Of a stretch of DNA of 64,000 nt, positions 7,769 through 16,226 are shown piece by piece (position 1 is the first letter of the stretch; every line of letters begins with the position of its first letter). This stretch comes from Clostridium scatologenes (GTDB lineage: Bacteria > Bacillota > Clostridia > Clostridiales > Clostridiaceae): positions 4,340,001-4,404,000 of the forward strand of contig NZ_CP009933.1 of NCBI RefSeq assembly GCF_000968375.1. The letters are read 5' to 3'. Under the pieces are notes generated by a model that was not told where the DNA came from, ran no database searches, and was given only the letters and a program-made list of their open reading frames with translations. The position numbers and the translations under genes are program-made.

Positions 7769-8413
7769 CTACTTTTGTGAGTTATTATAATCATCTAGGA
7801 ATTTCTGTATACCTGCATCTGTCAATGGATGTTTAAGCATTTGCATTAATACTTTATATGGTATTGTTGATATATCTGCCCCTGCTTTTGCACAATCTAA
7901 AACATGCATAGGTGTTCTTATACTTGCTGCTATTATTTCTGTTTCTATACCATATATCTCAAATATTTCAGCTATATCTTGTATAACTACAATTCCTGCA
8001 TTACCTATATCATCTAATCTACCCATAAATGGACTTACAAAACTTGCTCCTGCTTTAGCAGCTAATAAAGCTTGTTGTGCCGAGAATATTAAAGTAACAT
8101 TTGTTCTTATACCTTCTTTAGCTAAAACAGAAACTGCTTTCAATCCTTCTTCGCACATAGGTATTTTTATTACTATATTTTTATGTAATTTTGAAAGCTC
8201 TCTGCCTTCTTCGACCATCTTATCAGCTTCTAGGCTTATAACCTCTGCACTAATAGGACCATCTACGATATCACAAATCTCTTCAATAACATCCTTTAAT
8301 TTTCTGCCTTCTTTAGCAATCAATGATGGATTAGTTGTTACACCATCAAGTACACCCCATTTTGCTACTCTCTTTATTTCTTCTACATTAGCTGTATCAA
8401 TGAATATTTTCAT
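7769..8413 (-). CDS. Fructose-6-phosphate aldolase / short transaldolase family
   Basis: 214 aa, the length of the single-domain FSA/TalC group that forms decamers. The TIM-barrel motifs are clear: MKIFIDTANVEEI (D6), GVTTNPSL (24-31), the Schiff-base lysine K83 in NIVIKIPM, and SPFMGRLDDIG. The enzyme either cleaves fructose 6-phosphate to glyceraldehyde 3-phosphate and dihydroxyacetone or acts as a transaldolase in the pentose phosphate pathway; sequence inspection cannot separate the two. ATG with GGAGGT upstream; monocistronic with its own terminator. Confidence 0.93.
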   Translation of the reverse strand: MKIFIDTANVEEIKRVAKWGVLDGVTTNPSLIAKEGRKLKDVIEEICDIVDGPISAEVISLEADKMVEEGRELSKLHKNIVIKIPMCEEGLKAVSVLAKEGIRTNVTLIFSAQQALLAAKAGASFVSPFMGRLDDIGNAGIVVIQDIAEIFEIYGIETEIIAASIRTPMHVLDCAKAGADISTIPYKVLMQMLKHPLTDAGIQKFLDDYNNSQK

Positions 8414-8486
8414 ACAATGACCTCCTAAAATATAAACTATGGTTCTAATTATATCATATTTTTGAAAAAATTAACCTTCATTCCAA

Positions 8487-9704
8487 TTATTTTTGAAACT
8501 TATACTTACAAATCATCTTTTCAATAAACTTCTTATATTCATGTTTTCTGGTATCTTCGTATAAAGAATCATAAGTTGCATAGTTGTCACATAGTGAAAT
8601 AATTAGTATAAATTCAAAGTATTTATCATACCTTTCAAAGAACTTATGGGCTGCTTCCATTCTTTTATTTTCATCCATTTTAAAAATTTCTAATGGACAC
8701 ATATGTGCTTCTACAAGTTCTTCTACAAGCTGAGCTGATTTTTTAGGAACTCTCATATCTTTGCATATATCATTAACTATTTTAGCTCCTTCTTTTTCAT
8801 GTCCCAAAAAGCTTACACTATCTTCTTTCTCTTTATAACAGTTAAACTTTCCTATGTCATGTAAAAAACATGCAAGACTTACACATTCTCTTATTTTAAA
8901 ACTGTCTATACAATCTTCTAAATGCTTCAAATTAAGTCCTTCTATTTTTATTCTTCCTTTAACTACATCCTTAAACACCTCATAAGTTAACTTCATATGA
9001 GTAAATGCATCTTCTATGTGATATTTACACTTTCCTACAGTTTTTAATTCCTCCATATAAGGAAATATGTTTTTTAGAATACCATAACTATCCAAAACTT
9101 CAAAAACTCTACCATTATCATCTATCTCCATTAACTTCATGAGTTCAGTAAATATTCGTTCCTTATTACTATTTTTAAGTTTATAAGATAAATCCACTAT
9201 TTTATTCTCTGTTTCTAAATTAAAATGCATACCATATCTTATACAAAATCTAATACCTCTTAGAATTCTAATTGGATCTTCTTCTATACTTGTATCTCTT
9301 ATACTTTGAATAATCCTACACTTTATAGCTTTTCTTCCGTTAAAAGGATCTATTATTTTATTTTCTATAAGTTTAAGACAAATTGCATTTATAGAAAAAT
9401 CTCTTTTACCTAAATCTTCTTCAATATTTTTTCCTTTCATTTTGGCTATATTAAAAACTACATTTGTACCACTATATCTATAAGTATCTTTATTTTCTTT
9501 TAGAGAATAAAAGCTGAATTGTTTGTTATCTAAAGACATTAATAACTTGTTTATATCTCCATTATATATAATATCTAGTCTAGATGGTTGACTTTTAAAA
9601 TCCATAAGTCTTTCTCTAACAAATGTCCCTACTAAATATGCTTCACCTCCTACTTCATTTAAAGATTCCTTTAACACTTTTAAAAATTCATTTGAACTAT
9701 TCAT
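8487..9704 (-). CDS. Class II nucleotidyltransferase (CCA-adding/poly(A) polymerase-like) with HD domain, altered active site
   Basis: 405 aa. The N-terminal head resembles CCA tRNA nucleotidyltransferases: AYLVGTFVRERL (22-33), RDFSINAICL, then EDPIRILRGIRFCIRYG in the neck. A metal-dependent HD domain follows (CFLHDIGKFN, then GHEKEG). The catalytic signature is eroded: GGxVRD reads GTFVRE (26-31), and the metal-binding D-x-D reads R42-L43-D44, so the first Asp is missing. The head may therefore be inactive or changed in specificity while the HD phosphohydrolase is intact. Starts at ATG after AGGTGATAACAA. Whether a normal CCA enzyme exists elsewhere cannot be seen here. Confidence 0.8.
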   Translation of the reverse strand: MNSSNEFLKVLKESLNEVGGEAYLVGTFVRERLMDFKSQPSRLDIIYNGDINKLLMSLDNKQFSFYSLKENKDTYRYSGTNVVFNIAKMKGKNIEEDLGKRDFSINAICLKLIENKIIDPFNGRKAIKCRIIQSIRDTSIEEDPIRILRGIRFCIRYGMHFNLETENKIVDLSYKLKNSNKERIFTELMKLMEIDDNGRVFEVLDSYGILKNIFPYMEELKTVGKCKYHIEDAFTHMKLTYEVFKDVVKGRIKIEGLNLKHLEDCIDSFKIRECVSLACFLHDIGKFNCYKEKEDSVSFLGHEKEGAKIVNDICKDMRVPKKSAQLVEELVEAHMCPLEIFKMDENKRMEAAHKFFERYDKYFEFILIISLCDNYATYDSLYEDTRKHEYKKFIEKMICKYKFQK

Positions 9705-10111
9705 TTGTTATCACCTACTCATCATTATTTTACCACATATAAACAAACATATTGCAATTAAAATTTTCCTTGTTTTTTACAATAATAAGTATTTAGTATA
9801 AAAATTCATCTTATAAATATACTAAAAATGCGAATACTTTTAATTTATTTAATATTTACAAATTATTAACTTCAAAATACAATTTAAATACACTACCAAA
9901 TGTACCTATTAATTGCATGCTATTGGTTAATTGAAATTACTTTCGACATTTAACTTTTTATTATCCATATAATTACTATTTTATTTTTTCTTGTTTTTCA
10001 TTCCTATTTTTCTATAATTAGGAATATGATTTTGATAGTTTTCCTTTACACACATTGATTTATCAACATTCTATAATATAGTAAAAAAATGTATTTTGTA
10101 ATAAAAACATA

Positions 10112-10140
10112 TTGACATTTGTATATTTTGGTAGTATATT
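10112..10140 (+). promoter_or_regulatory. abrB promoter P1
   Basis: Exact TTGACA (10112-10117), 17-base spacer, TATATT (10135-10140). A near-ideal sigma-A promoter 127 bases upstream of the abrB ATG. Confidence 0.7.
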
Positions 10141-10192
10141 AACTATAGATGGAAGTGAATAAGAAATTTGTAAATTTATTTCTTAAAGCATA

Positions 10193-10221
10193 TTGACTTT
10201 TAATGTCATATTTGCTATTAT
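10193..10221 (+). promoter_or_regulatory. abrB promoter P2
   Basis: TTGACT (10193-10198), 17-base spacer, TATTAT (10216-10221). The downstream Spo0A box would overlap or lie just after its start site. Confidence 0.6.
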
Positions 10222-10234
10222 TTAATTAAACATA

Positions 10235-10241
10235 TGTCGAA
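10235..10241 (+). promoter_or_regulatory. Spo0A box at the abrB promoter
   Basis: Exact 0A box TGTCGAA, located 14 bases after the P2 -10 element, where bound Spo0A~P would block transcription. A second, inverted copy (TTCGACA) lies at 9942-9948. In B. subtilis abrB is directly repressed by Spo0A~P, so the site fits known biology. Confidence 0.55.
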
Positions 10242-10267
10242 TTTTGGAGTTAAGGGAGGATTTTTAA

Positions 10268-10513
10268 ATGAAATCAACTGGAGTTGTAAGAAGAGTAGAT
10301 GAATTAGGAAGAATAGTTATTCCTATAGAACTAAGAAGAACTTTGGATATTGCAGAAAAAGACGCTTTAGAAATATATGTTGATGGTGAACAAATTATAT
10401 TAAAAAAATATGAACCTGCATGTATATTCTGTGGTGATGCAAGAGATGTTGTAAACTACAAAGGCAAAAATATTTGCAAAAATTGTTTAAATGAATTAAA
10501 AGAAGGTAAATAG
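10268..10513 (+). CDS. abrB: AbrB family transition-state regulator
   Basis: 81 aa. The N-terminal swapped-hairpin DNA-binding domain is clear: TGVVRRVDELGRIVIPIELR (4-23). The C-terminal part carries C52-x2-C55 and C70-x2-C73, a zinc-knuckle arrangement common in clostridial AbrB proteins. AbrB-type proteins repress stationary-phase and sporulation genes during growth. ATG preceded by GGGAGG. The position left of rsmI/trmN6-like genes matches the B. subtilis abrB neighbourhood, though here the NlpC/P60 gene lies between. Two sigma-A promoters and Spo0A boxes upstream support the assignment. Confidence 0.93.
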   Translation: MKSTGVVRRVDELGRIVIPIELRRTLDIAEKDALEIYVDGEQIILKKYEPACIFCGDARDVVNYKGKNICKNCLNELKEGK

Positions 10514-10520
10514 TTAATTA

Positions 10521-10553
10521 AGACCACATGGATAACTCATGTGGTCTTTTTAT
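10521..10553 (+). terminator. abrB terminator
   Basis: Perfect arms AGACCACATG / CATGTGGTCT with a 7-base loop, followed by TTTTTATTT. Confidence 0.92.
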
Positions 10554-10671
10554 TTAATTAAAATATTCTACAATATCTATAAATTAGCTCTCCACTCATG
10601 AGACTTTACTTGTCATCATTCTTATATAACTCAAAACTTTAAGCACTCAAAAATTAAGTTATTAATATAAA

Positions 10672-10707
10672 TAAAAGATCTTACAAACTCAATAATTTGT
10701 AAGACCT
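10672..10707 (-). terminator. Terminator of the NlpC/P60 gene
   Basis: Arms AGATCTTACAAA (10676-10687) and TTTGTAAGACCT (10696-10707), followed on the minus strand by TTTTATTTAT. Confidence 0.7.
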
Positions 10708-10750
10708 TTACACCTATTATAAATATCATTAGCATTAATGATATTATTTT

Positions 10751-11794
10751 CTACCTTACTCTTCTTCCTCCACTGAAATCAGAATGTAATGATGATATCT
10801 TAACTACATCTCCAGTATGTGGTGCATGAATCATACATCCATTACCCACATATATTCCAACATGGTGAGCTGGTGATCCAAAGAAGACTAAATCTCCTGG
10901 TTGAAGTTGATCTCTAGATACATACTCTCCTACACCTTGCTGCTCTGAAGCTATTCTTGGTAAACTTATTCCAAAATGTGCGAAAACATAACAAGTAAAT
11001 CCAGAACAATCAAAAGAGCTTGGACCATTTCCTCCCCAAGCATAAGGTACACCTTGGAAAGTTGATGCATATGCAACTATAGAACTAGCTGATGATGAAC
11101 CTCTTGACAATGCTGGTGATGATGCACTATATTTTTCAACTTGGCTTTGAGCTGATGCAACTAAATTATTTGTTTCAGCATCTGCTGCCTTAAGAGCTTT
11201 TTCTTTAGCATCTAAGCTGGCAATTAAATTTTTTTGTTCACTTCTACTATTATTAAAACTTGCTAGTTTCTTTTCATTATCTGCCTTTAATGCTAAAAGT
11301 TTATTGTTTTCAGCATTTAAAGATTCTTTTTTCTTTGATATTGTATCTTTTTTCTGTTTTAAATCCTTTATTATTTTTTCATCAAAACCTACTATTTTTT
11401 TAACAGTATCAACTCTTGATATGAAATCACTTAAGTTATCAGACTGTAATATAACGCCTAAGTAACTATCTGCTCCATTTATGTACATAGCTCTAACTCT
11501 TTTATTAAATATATCCTGTTGTCCCTTTATGCTGTTTTCCGCATTAGTTAATTCTTGCTGAGTTGCCTTTATATCTGCTGTAGTTTTTTCAATACTTTTC
11601 TTATTACCATCTATTTGTTTCATTATTTCTGTTATCTGGTTGTCCAGTTTTTCTACTTTTGTTTCTAAATCTTGTTTTTGTTGTTGAACTTGAGCTATCT
11701 GTGGATTACTACTTGTTGGTGCAGCTAGAACAGTTCCATTCATTGTTACTGCTAATGTTAACGCAATAACAACAGATAAAGTTTTTTTATTCAA
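10751..11794 (-). CDS. Secreted NlpC/P60 peptidoglycan endopeptidase with N-terminal coiled coil
   Basis: 347 aa. A signal peptide (residues 1 to about 24, ending LAAP) precedes a long Lys/Gln/Glu coiled coil (about 30-225) of the CwlO/PcsB type, a Ser-rich hinge, and a C-terminal NlpC/P60 domain. Catalytic residues are Cys263 in FDCSGF, His about 311 in HHVGIYVG, and a third His near 323 (IHAPH). Such enzymes cut D-iGlu-meso-DAP bonds during cell elongation, usually controlled by FtsEX through the coiled coil. Start is TTG with GGAGG eight bases upstream. It has its own terminator and a long upstream region. Confidence 0.93.
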   Translation of the reverse strand: MNKKTLSVVIALTLAVTMNGTVLAAPTSSNPQIAQVQQQKQDLETKVEKLDNQITEIMKQIDGNKKSIEKTTADIKATQQELTNAENSIKGQQDIFNKRVRAMYINGADSYLGVILQSDNLSDFISRVDTVKKIVGFDEKIIKDLKQKKDTISKKKESLNAENNKLLALKADNEKKLASFNNSRSEQKNLIASLDAKEKALKAADAETNNLVASAQSQVEKYSASSPALSRGSSSASSIVAYASTFQGVPYAWGGNGPSSFDCSGFTCYVFAHFGISLPRIASEQQGVGEYVSRDQLQPGDLVFFGSPAHHVGIYVGNGCMIHAPHTGDVVKISSLHSDFSGGRRVR

Positions 11795-12158
11795 TACTTT
11801 AACCTCCTTAGTTAAAAAGATTTTTATTAGTTTTTTGCCTTAATTTCAAATACACATGAATATTCGCTAAAATATTCCTTAATATAAGTTGTTAAAACAT
11901 CTATGTTTATAAAAAAACATTTATTACTCTTAATTATTTTTTCTAACATAATTAAATTATTTTTTTAATAAACTTGCAGTAAAAAACTACATGTTTATAT
12001 TATATCATTAATTTATATCAAATCTCAATGTTATAGTGATATTTTTTTAAAATCGTTAATATTATCCTATAAAAACCTTTAATTTATTAATAAATCCAAA
12101 GCTTTGATTTTAATATGCACATATATTAACATAAAATATTCTTAATTTACTAAATTTT
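11795..12158. other. Non-coding region between rsmI and the NlpC/P60 gene
   Basis: About 360 AT-rich bases. I looked for a c-di-AMP (ydaO-type) riboswitch, which often precedes such hydrolases, and saw none of its conserved GC-containing blocks. No gene, no strong terminator; promoters not resolved. Confidence 0.5.
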
Positions 12159-13004
12159 TTACAAATTAATTGAATACTTATATATTTCAGATTTAGGCAA
12201 ATTTCTATCTTTAGCTACTTTCTTTATAGCTTCTTTTTTATTTAACCCCTCTTCAATATACATTTTTATATGTTCATCGATATTTAAATCTTTCCATTCT
12301 GACATTTCCTCGTCCATTATTTCTTTTTCATTTTTTCCTTCAACTACAAGCACAAATTCTCCTTTTACTGTTTTCTCTTCATAATAATCTATAGCTTCAC
12401 TTAAATTCAATCTAAGTATTTCCTCATGCAATTTTGTAAGTTCCCTGCATATGGATATTTTCCTATTACCCAAATTATTTTTTAAAAACTCTAAGGTATT
12501 TTTAAGTCTATGAGGTGCTTCATAAAATATTAAAGTTTCTTTTCTATTTTCCAATTCTTCCATCATAATTTTTCTTTCCTTGTTTTCTCTTGGCATAAAC
12601 CCTCTAAATATAAATTTTGTTGTATCCATACCTGAATATACTAATGCTGTAGTTACAGCAGTAGCTCCAGTTAAAACTTCAAAATCTATATTTTCTTCTA
12701 TGCACTTAGAAACAATTACTGATCCTGGATCTGATATTCCTGGAGTTCCAGCATCACTTACTAAAGCTATATTCTTTCCCTCTTTAAGCTTATCTATCAA
12801 ATTTTCACTTTTACCCTGTTCATTGTGTTTATGATAACTTATTAAAGGCTTTTTTATCTCAAAATGGTTTAAAAGCTTTAGACTTTGCCTTGTATCTTCT
12901 GCTGCTATTAAATCTACATGTTTTAATACTTCTAATGCTCTTAAAGTTATATCTTTTAAATTGCCTATTGGTGTAGGTACTAAATATAATTTTCCAATAC
13001 TCAT
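12159..13004 (-). CDS. rsmI: 16S rRNA (cytidine(1402)-2'-O)-methyltransferase
   Basis: 281 aa from the ATG of MSIGKLYLV, chosen because GGAGGAACAT lies directly upstream; an earlier in-frame ATG overlaps that RBS. Family motifs: LVPTPIGNLKDIT near the N-terminus, AEDTR, SDAGTPGISDPG (glycine-rich SAM loop) and FYEAPHRL. RsmI 2'-O-methylates C1402 in the decoding centre of the 30S subunit. The Lys/Glu-rich C-terminal extension with a helix-turn-helix-like end is usual. It follows the trmN6-like gene by about 30 bases, the yabB-(yazA)-rsmI order known from B. subtilis, but without yazA. Confidence 0.96.
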   Translation of the reverse strand: MSIGKLYLVPTPIGNLKDITLRALEVLKHVDLIAAEDTRQSLKLLNHFEIKKPLISYHKHNEQGKSENLIDKLKEGKNIALVSDAGTPGISDPGSVIVSKCIEENIDFEVLTGATAVTTALVYSGMDTTKFIFRGFMPRENKERKIMMEELENRKETLIFYEAPHRLKNTLEFLKNNLGNRKISICRELTKLHEEILRLNLSEAIDYYEEKTVKGEFVLVVEGKNEKEIMDEEMSEWKDLNIDEHIKMYIEEGLNKKEAIKKVAKDRNLPKSEIYKYSINL

Positions 13005-13036
13005 ATGTTCCTCCATCTAATCATAAGTTTTTTTAC

Positions 13037-13777
13037 TTACTTTCCATATATCTTATTAATTTCATCAGTATAGGTTCCATCTAAATTATGTACGCAAAGA
13101 GGCGTTTCCCATTTTAAAAAAGTTCCCCCATTATTCTGCCCTTCTATTAATAACATATTTGGCGCTTTTTTAAAATTAGGTTGAACCATCTTTATTAGCT
13201 TAGGTTCAATTTTATATTTTCTCATAATACATATAATATCTGCAAGTCTATCTGGCCTGTGAATCATATACATCCTACCATTATCCTTCAAAACCGATTT
13301 ACATGCTTTTATAACATCTTCTAAAGTACAACATATTTCGTGTCTTGCAATAGCATCTCTATCATTGGGATTTATAATCCCAGAATTTTTCAACTTATAA
13401 GGCGGATTAACTGTAACTACATCTACTTTAGATAAGTTTTTGAGAAATTTTAAATCCTTTAAATCCTTATTAATAAACTTTATTTTATCTTCTAATTTAT
13501 TAAACCTACAAGATCTGTTGGCCATTTCCACCATTTCTTCTTGTATTTCTATTCCAGTTATTTTAAACGCTTTTGTTTTTCCTGATAATATAAATGGAAC
13601 TATTCCTGTGCCAGTACACAAATCTATAACTGTTGCATCTTTTTTTACGGTTGCAAAATTGGCAAGTAACACCGCATCAACTCCAAATCTAAATGCATGT
13701 TTTTTTTGTATTACACAAATTCCTTTTAACTGCAAATCATCCAGTGTTTCATCCTCTTTCAAAAAGTTATTGCCCAT
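13037..13777 (-). CDS. tRNA1(Val) (adenine(37)-N6)-methyltransferase-like protein (YabB family)
   Basis: 246 aa if started at MGNNFLKEDE, which has GAGGA eight bases upstream; an ATG five codons earlier overlaps that RBS. Class I SAM methyltransferase: VIDLCTGTGIVPFIL is the SAM-binding loop and VVTVNPPYK the NPPY motif of N6-adenine methylation. The start region (FRFGVDAVLLANFA) is typical of the TrmN6/YfiC group, which modifies A37 of tRNA-Val in E. coli; the Firmicute YabB substrate is less certain. It forms an operon with rsmI. Confidence 0.88.
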   Translation of the reverse strand: MGNNFLKEDETLDDLQLKGICVIQKKHAFRFGVDAVLLANFATVKKDATVIDLCTGTGIVPFILSGKTKAFKITGIEIQEEMVEMANRSCRFNKLEDKIKFINKDLKDLKFLKNLSKVDVVTVNPPYKLKNSGIINPNDRDAIARHEICCTLEDVIKACKSVLKDNGRMYMIHRPDRLADIICIMRKYKIEPKLIKMVQPNFKKAPNMLLIEGQNNGGTFLKWETPLCVHNLDGTYTDEINKIYGK

Positions 13778-13911
13778 ATACTTTATCCTCATTTCTATAA
13801 CAAATAGTAACTTAGTACATCAATTATTCTTAATTATTATAAATAAATTATATTTATTTACAATTATCATTTATATAAATTAAATTGTCAAATTTCTTTA
13901 ATTTCGCATAA

Positions 13912-13950
13912 AATAAAGCCTTAAGATTAAAGTATATCTTAAGGCTTTAC
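13912..13950 (-). terminator. motAB terminator
   Basis: Arms of 13 bases at 13915-13927 and 13936-13948 (core GCCTTAAGAT / ATCTTAAGGC); the right arm overlaps the motB stop codon. On the minus strand the stem ends in TTTATTTTATG. Confidence 0.85.
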
Positions 13951-14780
13951 TTAGTACTTATATCTGGAACATTCGCTGGACTGTCTCCTATCGGTTTGTC
14001 CCCTATAGGTTTATCACCTAAACTTGGATCACCTAAAGGATTTGTTCCTATAGAATTGTTCTCTATTTTATTATACTTATTGCTTACAACAATTATATCA
14101 ACTCTTCTATTTCTTGCTCTACCTTCTTCTGTAGAATTATCTAATATTGGTCTATATTCTCCATATGCAACTGATGAAAGCTTTTTAGGAGGTACTCCAT
14201 TAGCTATGAGTAATTCAGTAACATTAAGTGATCTAGCAGAAGATAATTGCCAGTTATCCGAAAATTGCTCATTATGTATAGGCACGTTATCCGTATGACC
14301 TTCTATTCTCATTGTATTATTTAACTGATTTAATATTTTTCCTATTTCCACAAGCTTCACTTTTGAAGCTTCTATAACTTCTGCTTTTCCTGTTTCAAAA
14401 AATAGAGTATCTTTTAAACTTACTACAAGGCCTCTTTCATCTACTTCAGTAGTAACACTACTTTGCATTCCATTTTTTTGTAAATAACTATCAACTTTTT
14501 TCTTTAAGTCCTCCATTTTAGATTCTTCTGTCTTTCCATCCGAACTGTTTCCACTAGGACTTGAGTTCGATATATTTGGAGAATTTTCATTACCTTGCAT
14601 TATTTTTCCACCACCCATTGCTATACTCATTGATTGAGATAGCTGGGAAAATTTTGCTTTGTCTACGTTGCTCATAGCATATAAAACAACAAAAAGTATC
14701 ATAAGTAAGGTCATAAAGTCTGAATAACTAAGAAGCCATCTTTCACTATTTTCATGTTCTTCTTCCTTTTTCTTCTTCAT
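13947..14780 (-). CDS. motB: Flagellar motor stator protein MotB
   Basis: 277 aa. One N-terminal membrane helix with the proton-channel aspartate D21 in WLLSYSDFMTLLMILF, a Ser/Asn/Gly linker, and a C-terminal OmpA-like peptidoglycan-binding domain (TLFFETGKAEV, then IEGHTDNVPI and LSSARSLNVTELL). MotB anchors the stator to the wall and forms the ion channel with MotA. Its ATG overlaps the motA stop by four bases (ATGA), implying translational coupling. The C-terminal 35 residues carry an unusual repeat of GDKPIGD-like units beyond the OmpA fold. Confidence 0.96.
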   Translation of the reverse strand: MKKKKEEEHENSERWLLSYSDFMTLLMILFVVLYAMSNVDKAKFSQLSQSMSIAMGGGKIMQGNENSPNISNSSPSGNSSDGKTEESKMEDLKKKVDSYLQKNGMQSSVTTEVDERGLVVSLKDTLFFETGKAEVIEASKVKLVEIGKILNQLNNTMRIEGHTDNVPIHNEQFSDNWQLSSARSLNVTELLIANGVPPKKLSSVAYGEYRPILDNSTEEGRARNRRVDIIVVSNKYNKIENNSIGTNPLGDPSLGDKPIGDKPIGDSPANVPDISTK

Positions 14781-15571
14781 ACCTCTGGCTTACCATCCAT
14801 TCCTTCAAATTTTTTGAGTTCCTCTTTACTTAAAAATCCTTTTAATTTTTCTGCTATAGTATTAGGATTTATTCCTTCTTGTATATATAATATACCTTCA
14901 ATTATAAGAGATTTTTCTCCAAATTCTTTTTCGTCTAGTGCTTTTAATCTAGTTGCTAATGGTAAAAATAATAAGTTTGCAGATGAAAGACCATACAATG
15001 TAGCTAAGAATCCTGACGCTATTTTAGGACCCAATGTGTTAGGGTCAGATAAATCAGCCAAAATGTGAACTAGTCCCATTACTGTACCTATAATACCAAG
15101 TGTAGGGGAATATCCACCTGCTTGTGCAAAAATAGCAGCTCCTTTTTTATGTCTTTCAGATGTAGATTCCAATTCCAACTCTAAAATACTTCTAACAGCT
15201 TGTGGATCAACTCCATCTACTACTAATTGAAGTCCTTTTTTAATAAATGGATCTAAATTAGGGTCAGCAGATATTTCTCCTTCAAGACTTAACAATCCAT
15301 TTTTTCTAGTCTTATAAGATACATCTTTAAAATATGCTACCAATCCTGCTAAATCTATTTTTTTAGGATTTATAGCTACCTTTACTATTTTAGGTAATCT
15401 TTTTAAAACCTCCATAGGAAATGTAAGTCCTACTGCACCTGCTGTTCCACCAAATACTATTACAGCTGGTGCTGCTATAAAAAGCGCACTTAATAATCCT
15501 TTCTCCATTAAATATCCTGCTACAATAGATCCAAATCCTGCAATAATGAAAATAATAACAGATATGTCCAT
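14777..15571 (-). CDS. motA: Flagellar motor stator protein MotA
   Basis: 264 aa with four hydrophobic segments (about 1-20, 28-50, 145-175 and 180-205) and the large cytoplasmic loop between the second and third, the MotA/TolQ/ExbB arrangement. The GYSPTLGIIGTVMGLVHIL and GPKIASGFLATLYG stretches contain the conserved channel prolines. MotA converts ion flow into torque on FliG. ATG preceded by GGAGG. Upstream (15610-15637 on the plus strand) there is a weak candidate sigma-D promoter (TAAA, 15 bases, then TTCGAATAT); a sigma-A reading is equally possible. No other flagellar gene is in the window. Confidence 0.95.
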   Translation of the reverse strand: MDISVIIFIIAGFGSIVAGYLMEKGLLSALFIAAPAVIVFGGTAGAVGLTFPMEVLKRLPKIVKVAINPKKIDLAGLVAYFKDVSYKTRKNGLLSLEGEISADPNLDPFIKKGLQLVVDGVDPQAVRSILELELESTSERHKKGAAIFAQAGGYSPTLGIIGTVMGLVHILADLSDPNTLGPKIASGFLATLYGLSSANLLFLPLATRLKALDEKEFGEKSLIIEGILYIQEGINPNTIAEKLKGFLSKEELKKFEGMDGKPEV

Positions 15572-15718
15572 TTTTATCCTCCATTCAACAATTTTGCTTT
15601 ATATAATAGATATTCGAACAAAAAAAACCAATCTTTATATAATTTTATATTTATATTAGGTATAAAAGAGATTTTACCCTAAAACTGGTTTTATATATTT
15701 TTATTTATATTCATCAAA

Positions 15719-15749
15719 ATAAAAAGACTGCTTAATTGCAGTCTTTTTG
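15719..15749 (-). terminator. Ferredoxin gene terminator
   Basis: AAAAAGACTGC / GCAGTCTTTTT hairpin just after the ferredoxin stop, with A- and T-runs on both sides. Confidence 0.85.
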
Positions 15750-15758
15750 TTAATAACA

Positions 15759-15929
15759 TTATTCTTGAACTGGTGCTCCTACTGGACAAACATTTGCACA
15801 ATTTCCACAATCGATACAAGTGTTTTCATCTATAACAAATATAGAATCACCTTGACTTATAGCGTTAACTGGACATTCTGAAGCACATGATCCACAACTT
15901 ACACATGAATCCTCTATTTTGTAAGCCAT
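15759..15929 (-). CDS. Ferredoxin, 2[4Fe-4S]
   Basis: 56 aa from MAYKIEDSCV, the ATG with GGAGGTG upstream. Two CxxCxxCxxxCP motifs (CVSCGSCASECP and CIDCGNCANVCP) bind two cubane clusters, the classical clostridial electron carrier in pyruvate oxidation and hydrogen formation. Length and charge are those of clostridial-type ferredoxins. It is monocistronic with its own terminator, between motA and the HMA-like gene. Confidence 0.96.
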   Translation of the reverse strand: MAYKIEDSCVSCGSCASECPVNAISQGDSIFVIDENTCIDCGNCANVCPVGAPVQE

Positions 15930-16011
15930 TATGTAACACCTCCTTTTAAAATTCGATGTTTCACATCTATTTTTTATTTTACCACGTTTGGACAAGTTTT
16001 TAAAGACAATT

Positions 16012-16215
16012 TTAAAATACTATGTAACCCAAATCTTCTATAGACTGAATCAGCTTATCGTTATTGACAAAATAATCATCGTACACAATATTTACTTCAC
16101 CTTTATCTTTATTTATTTGACAAGCCACTACACCTTCATTGCTTGAAACTGCCATTCTAATCTTATTGATGTCTTCAGCTGTATTCATATTATAAATTTT
16201 TAATACAGACTTCAT
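16012..16215 (-). CDS. Small HMA-like protein lacking the CxxC metal site
   Basis: 67 aa. The pattern of a ferredoxin-like HMA/CopZ fold is present: beta (SVLKIYNM), helix (AEDINKIRMAVSSNEGV), beta (VACQINKDKGEVNIVYDD), helix (NNDKLIQSIEDLGY), beta. The loop that carries MxCxxC in copper chaperones reads NMNTAEDIN, with no cysteine, so it is unlikely to bind copper. It sits 12 bases after the yaaT stop and is probably the last gene of the tmk-yaaQ-holB-yaaT transcript. Function unknown. Confidence 0.7.
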   Translation of the reverse strand: MKSVLKIYNMNTAEDINKIRMAVSSNEGVVACQINKDKGEVNIVYDDYFVNNDKLIQSIEDLGYIVF

Positions 16216-16226
16216 AGTTTTCCTCC

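Larger units (their letters stand above)
9705..10267. other. Intergenic region upstream of abrB with two promoters and two Spo0A boxes
   Basis: Divergent region of 563 bases. It contains TTCGACA (9942-9948, inverted 0A box), sigma-A-type promoters at 10112-10140 and 10193-10221, and TGTCGAA (10235-10241). No gene seen; the left part must also hold the promoter of the minus-strand nucleotidyltransferase gene. Confidence 0.65.

Noticed and set aside
11795..12158. c-di-AMP riboswitch before the NlpC/P60 gene
   Set aside because: None of the conserved motif blocks were found; the region is almost purely AT.
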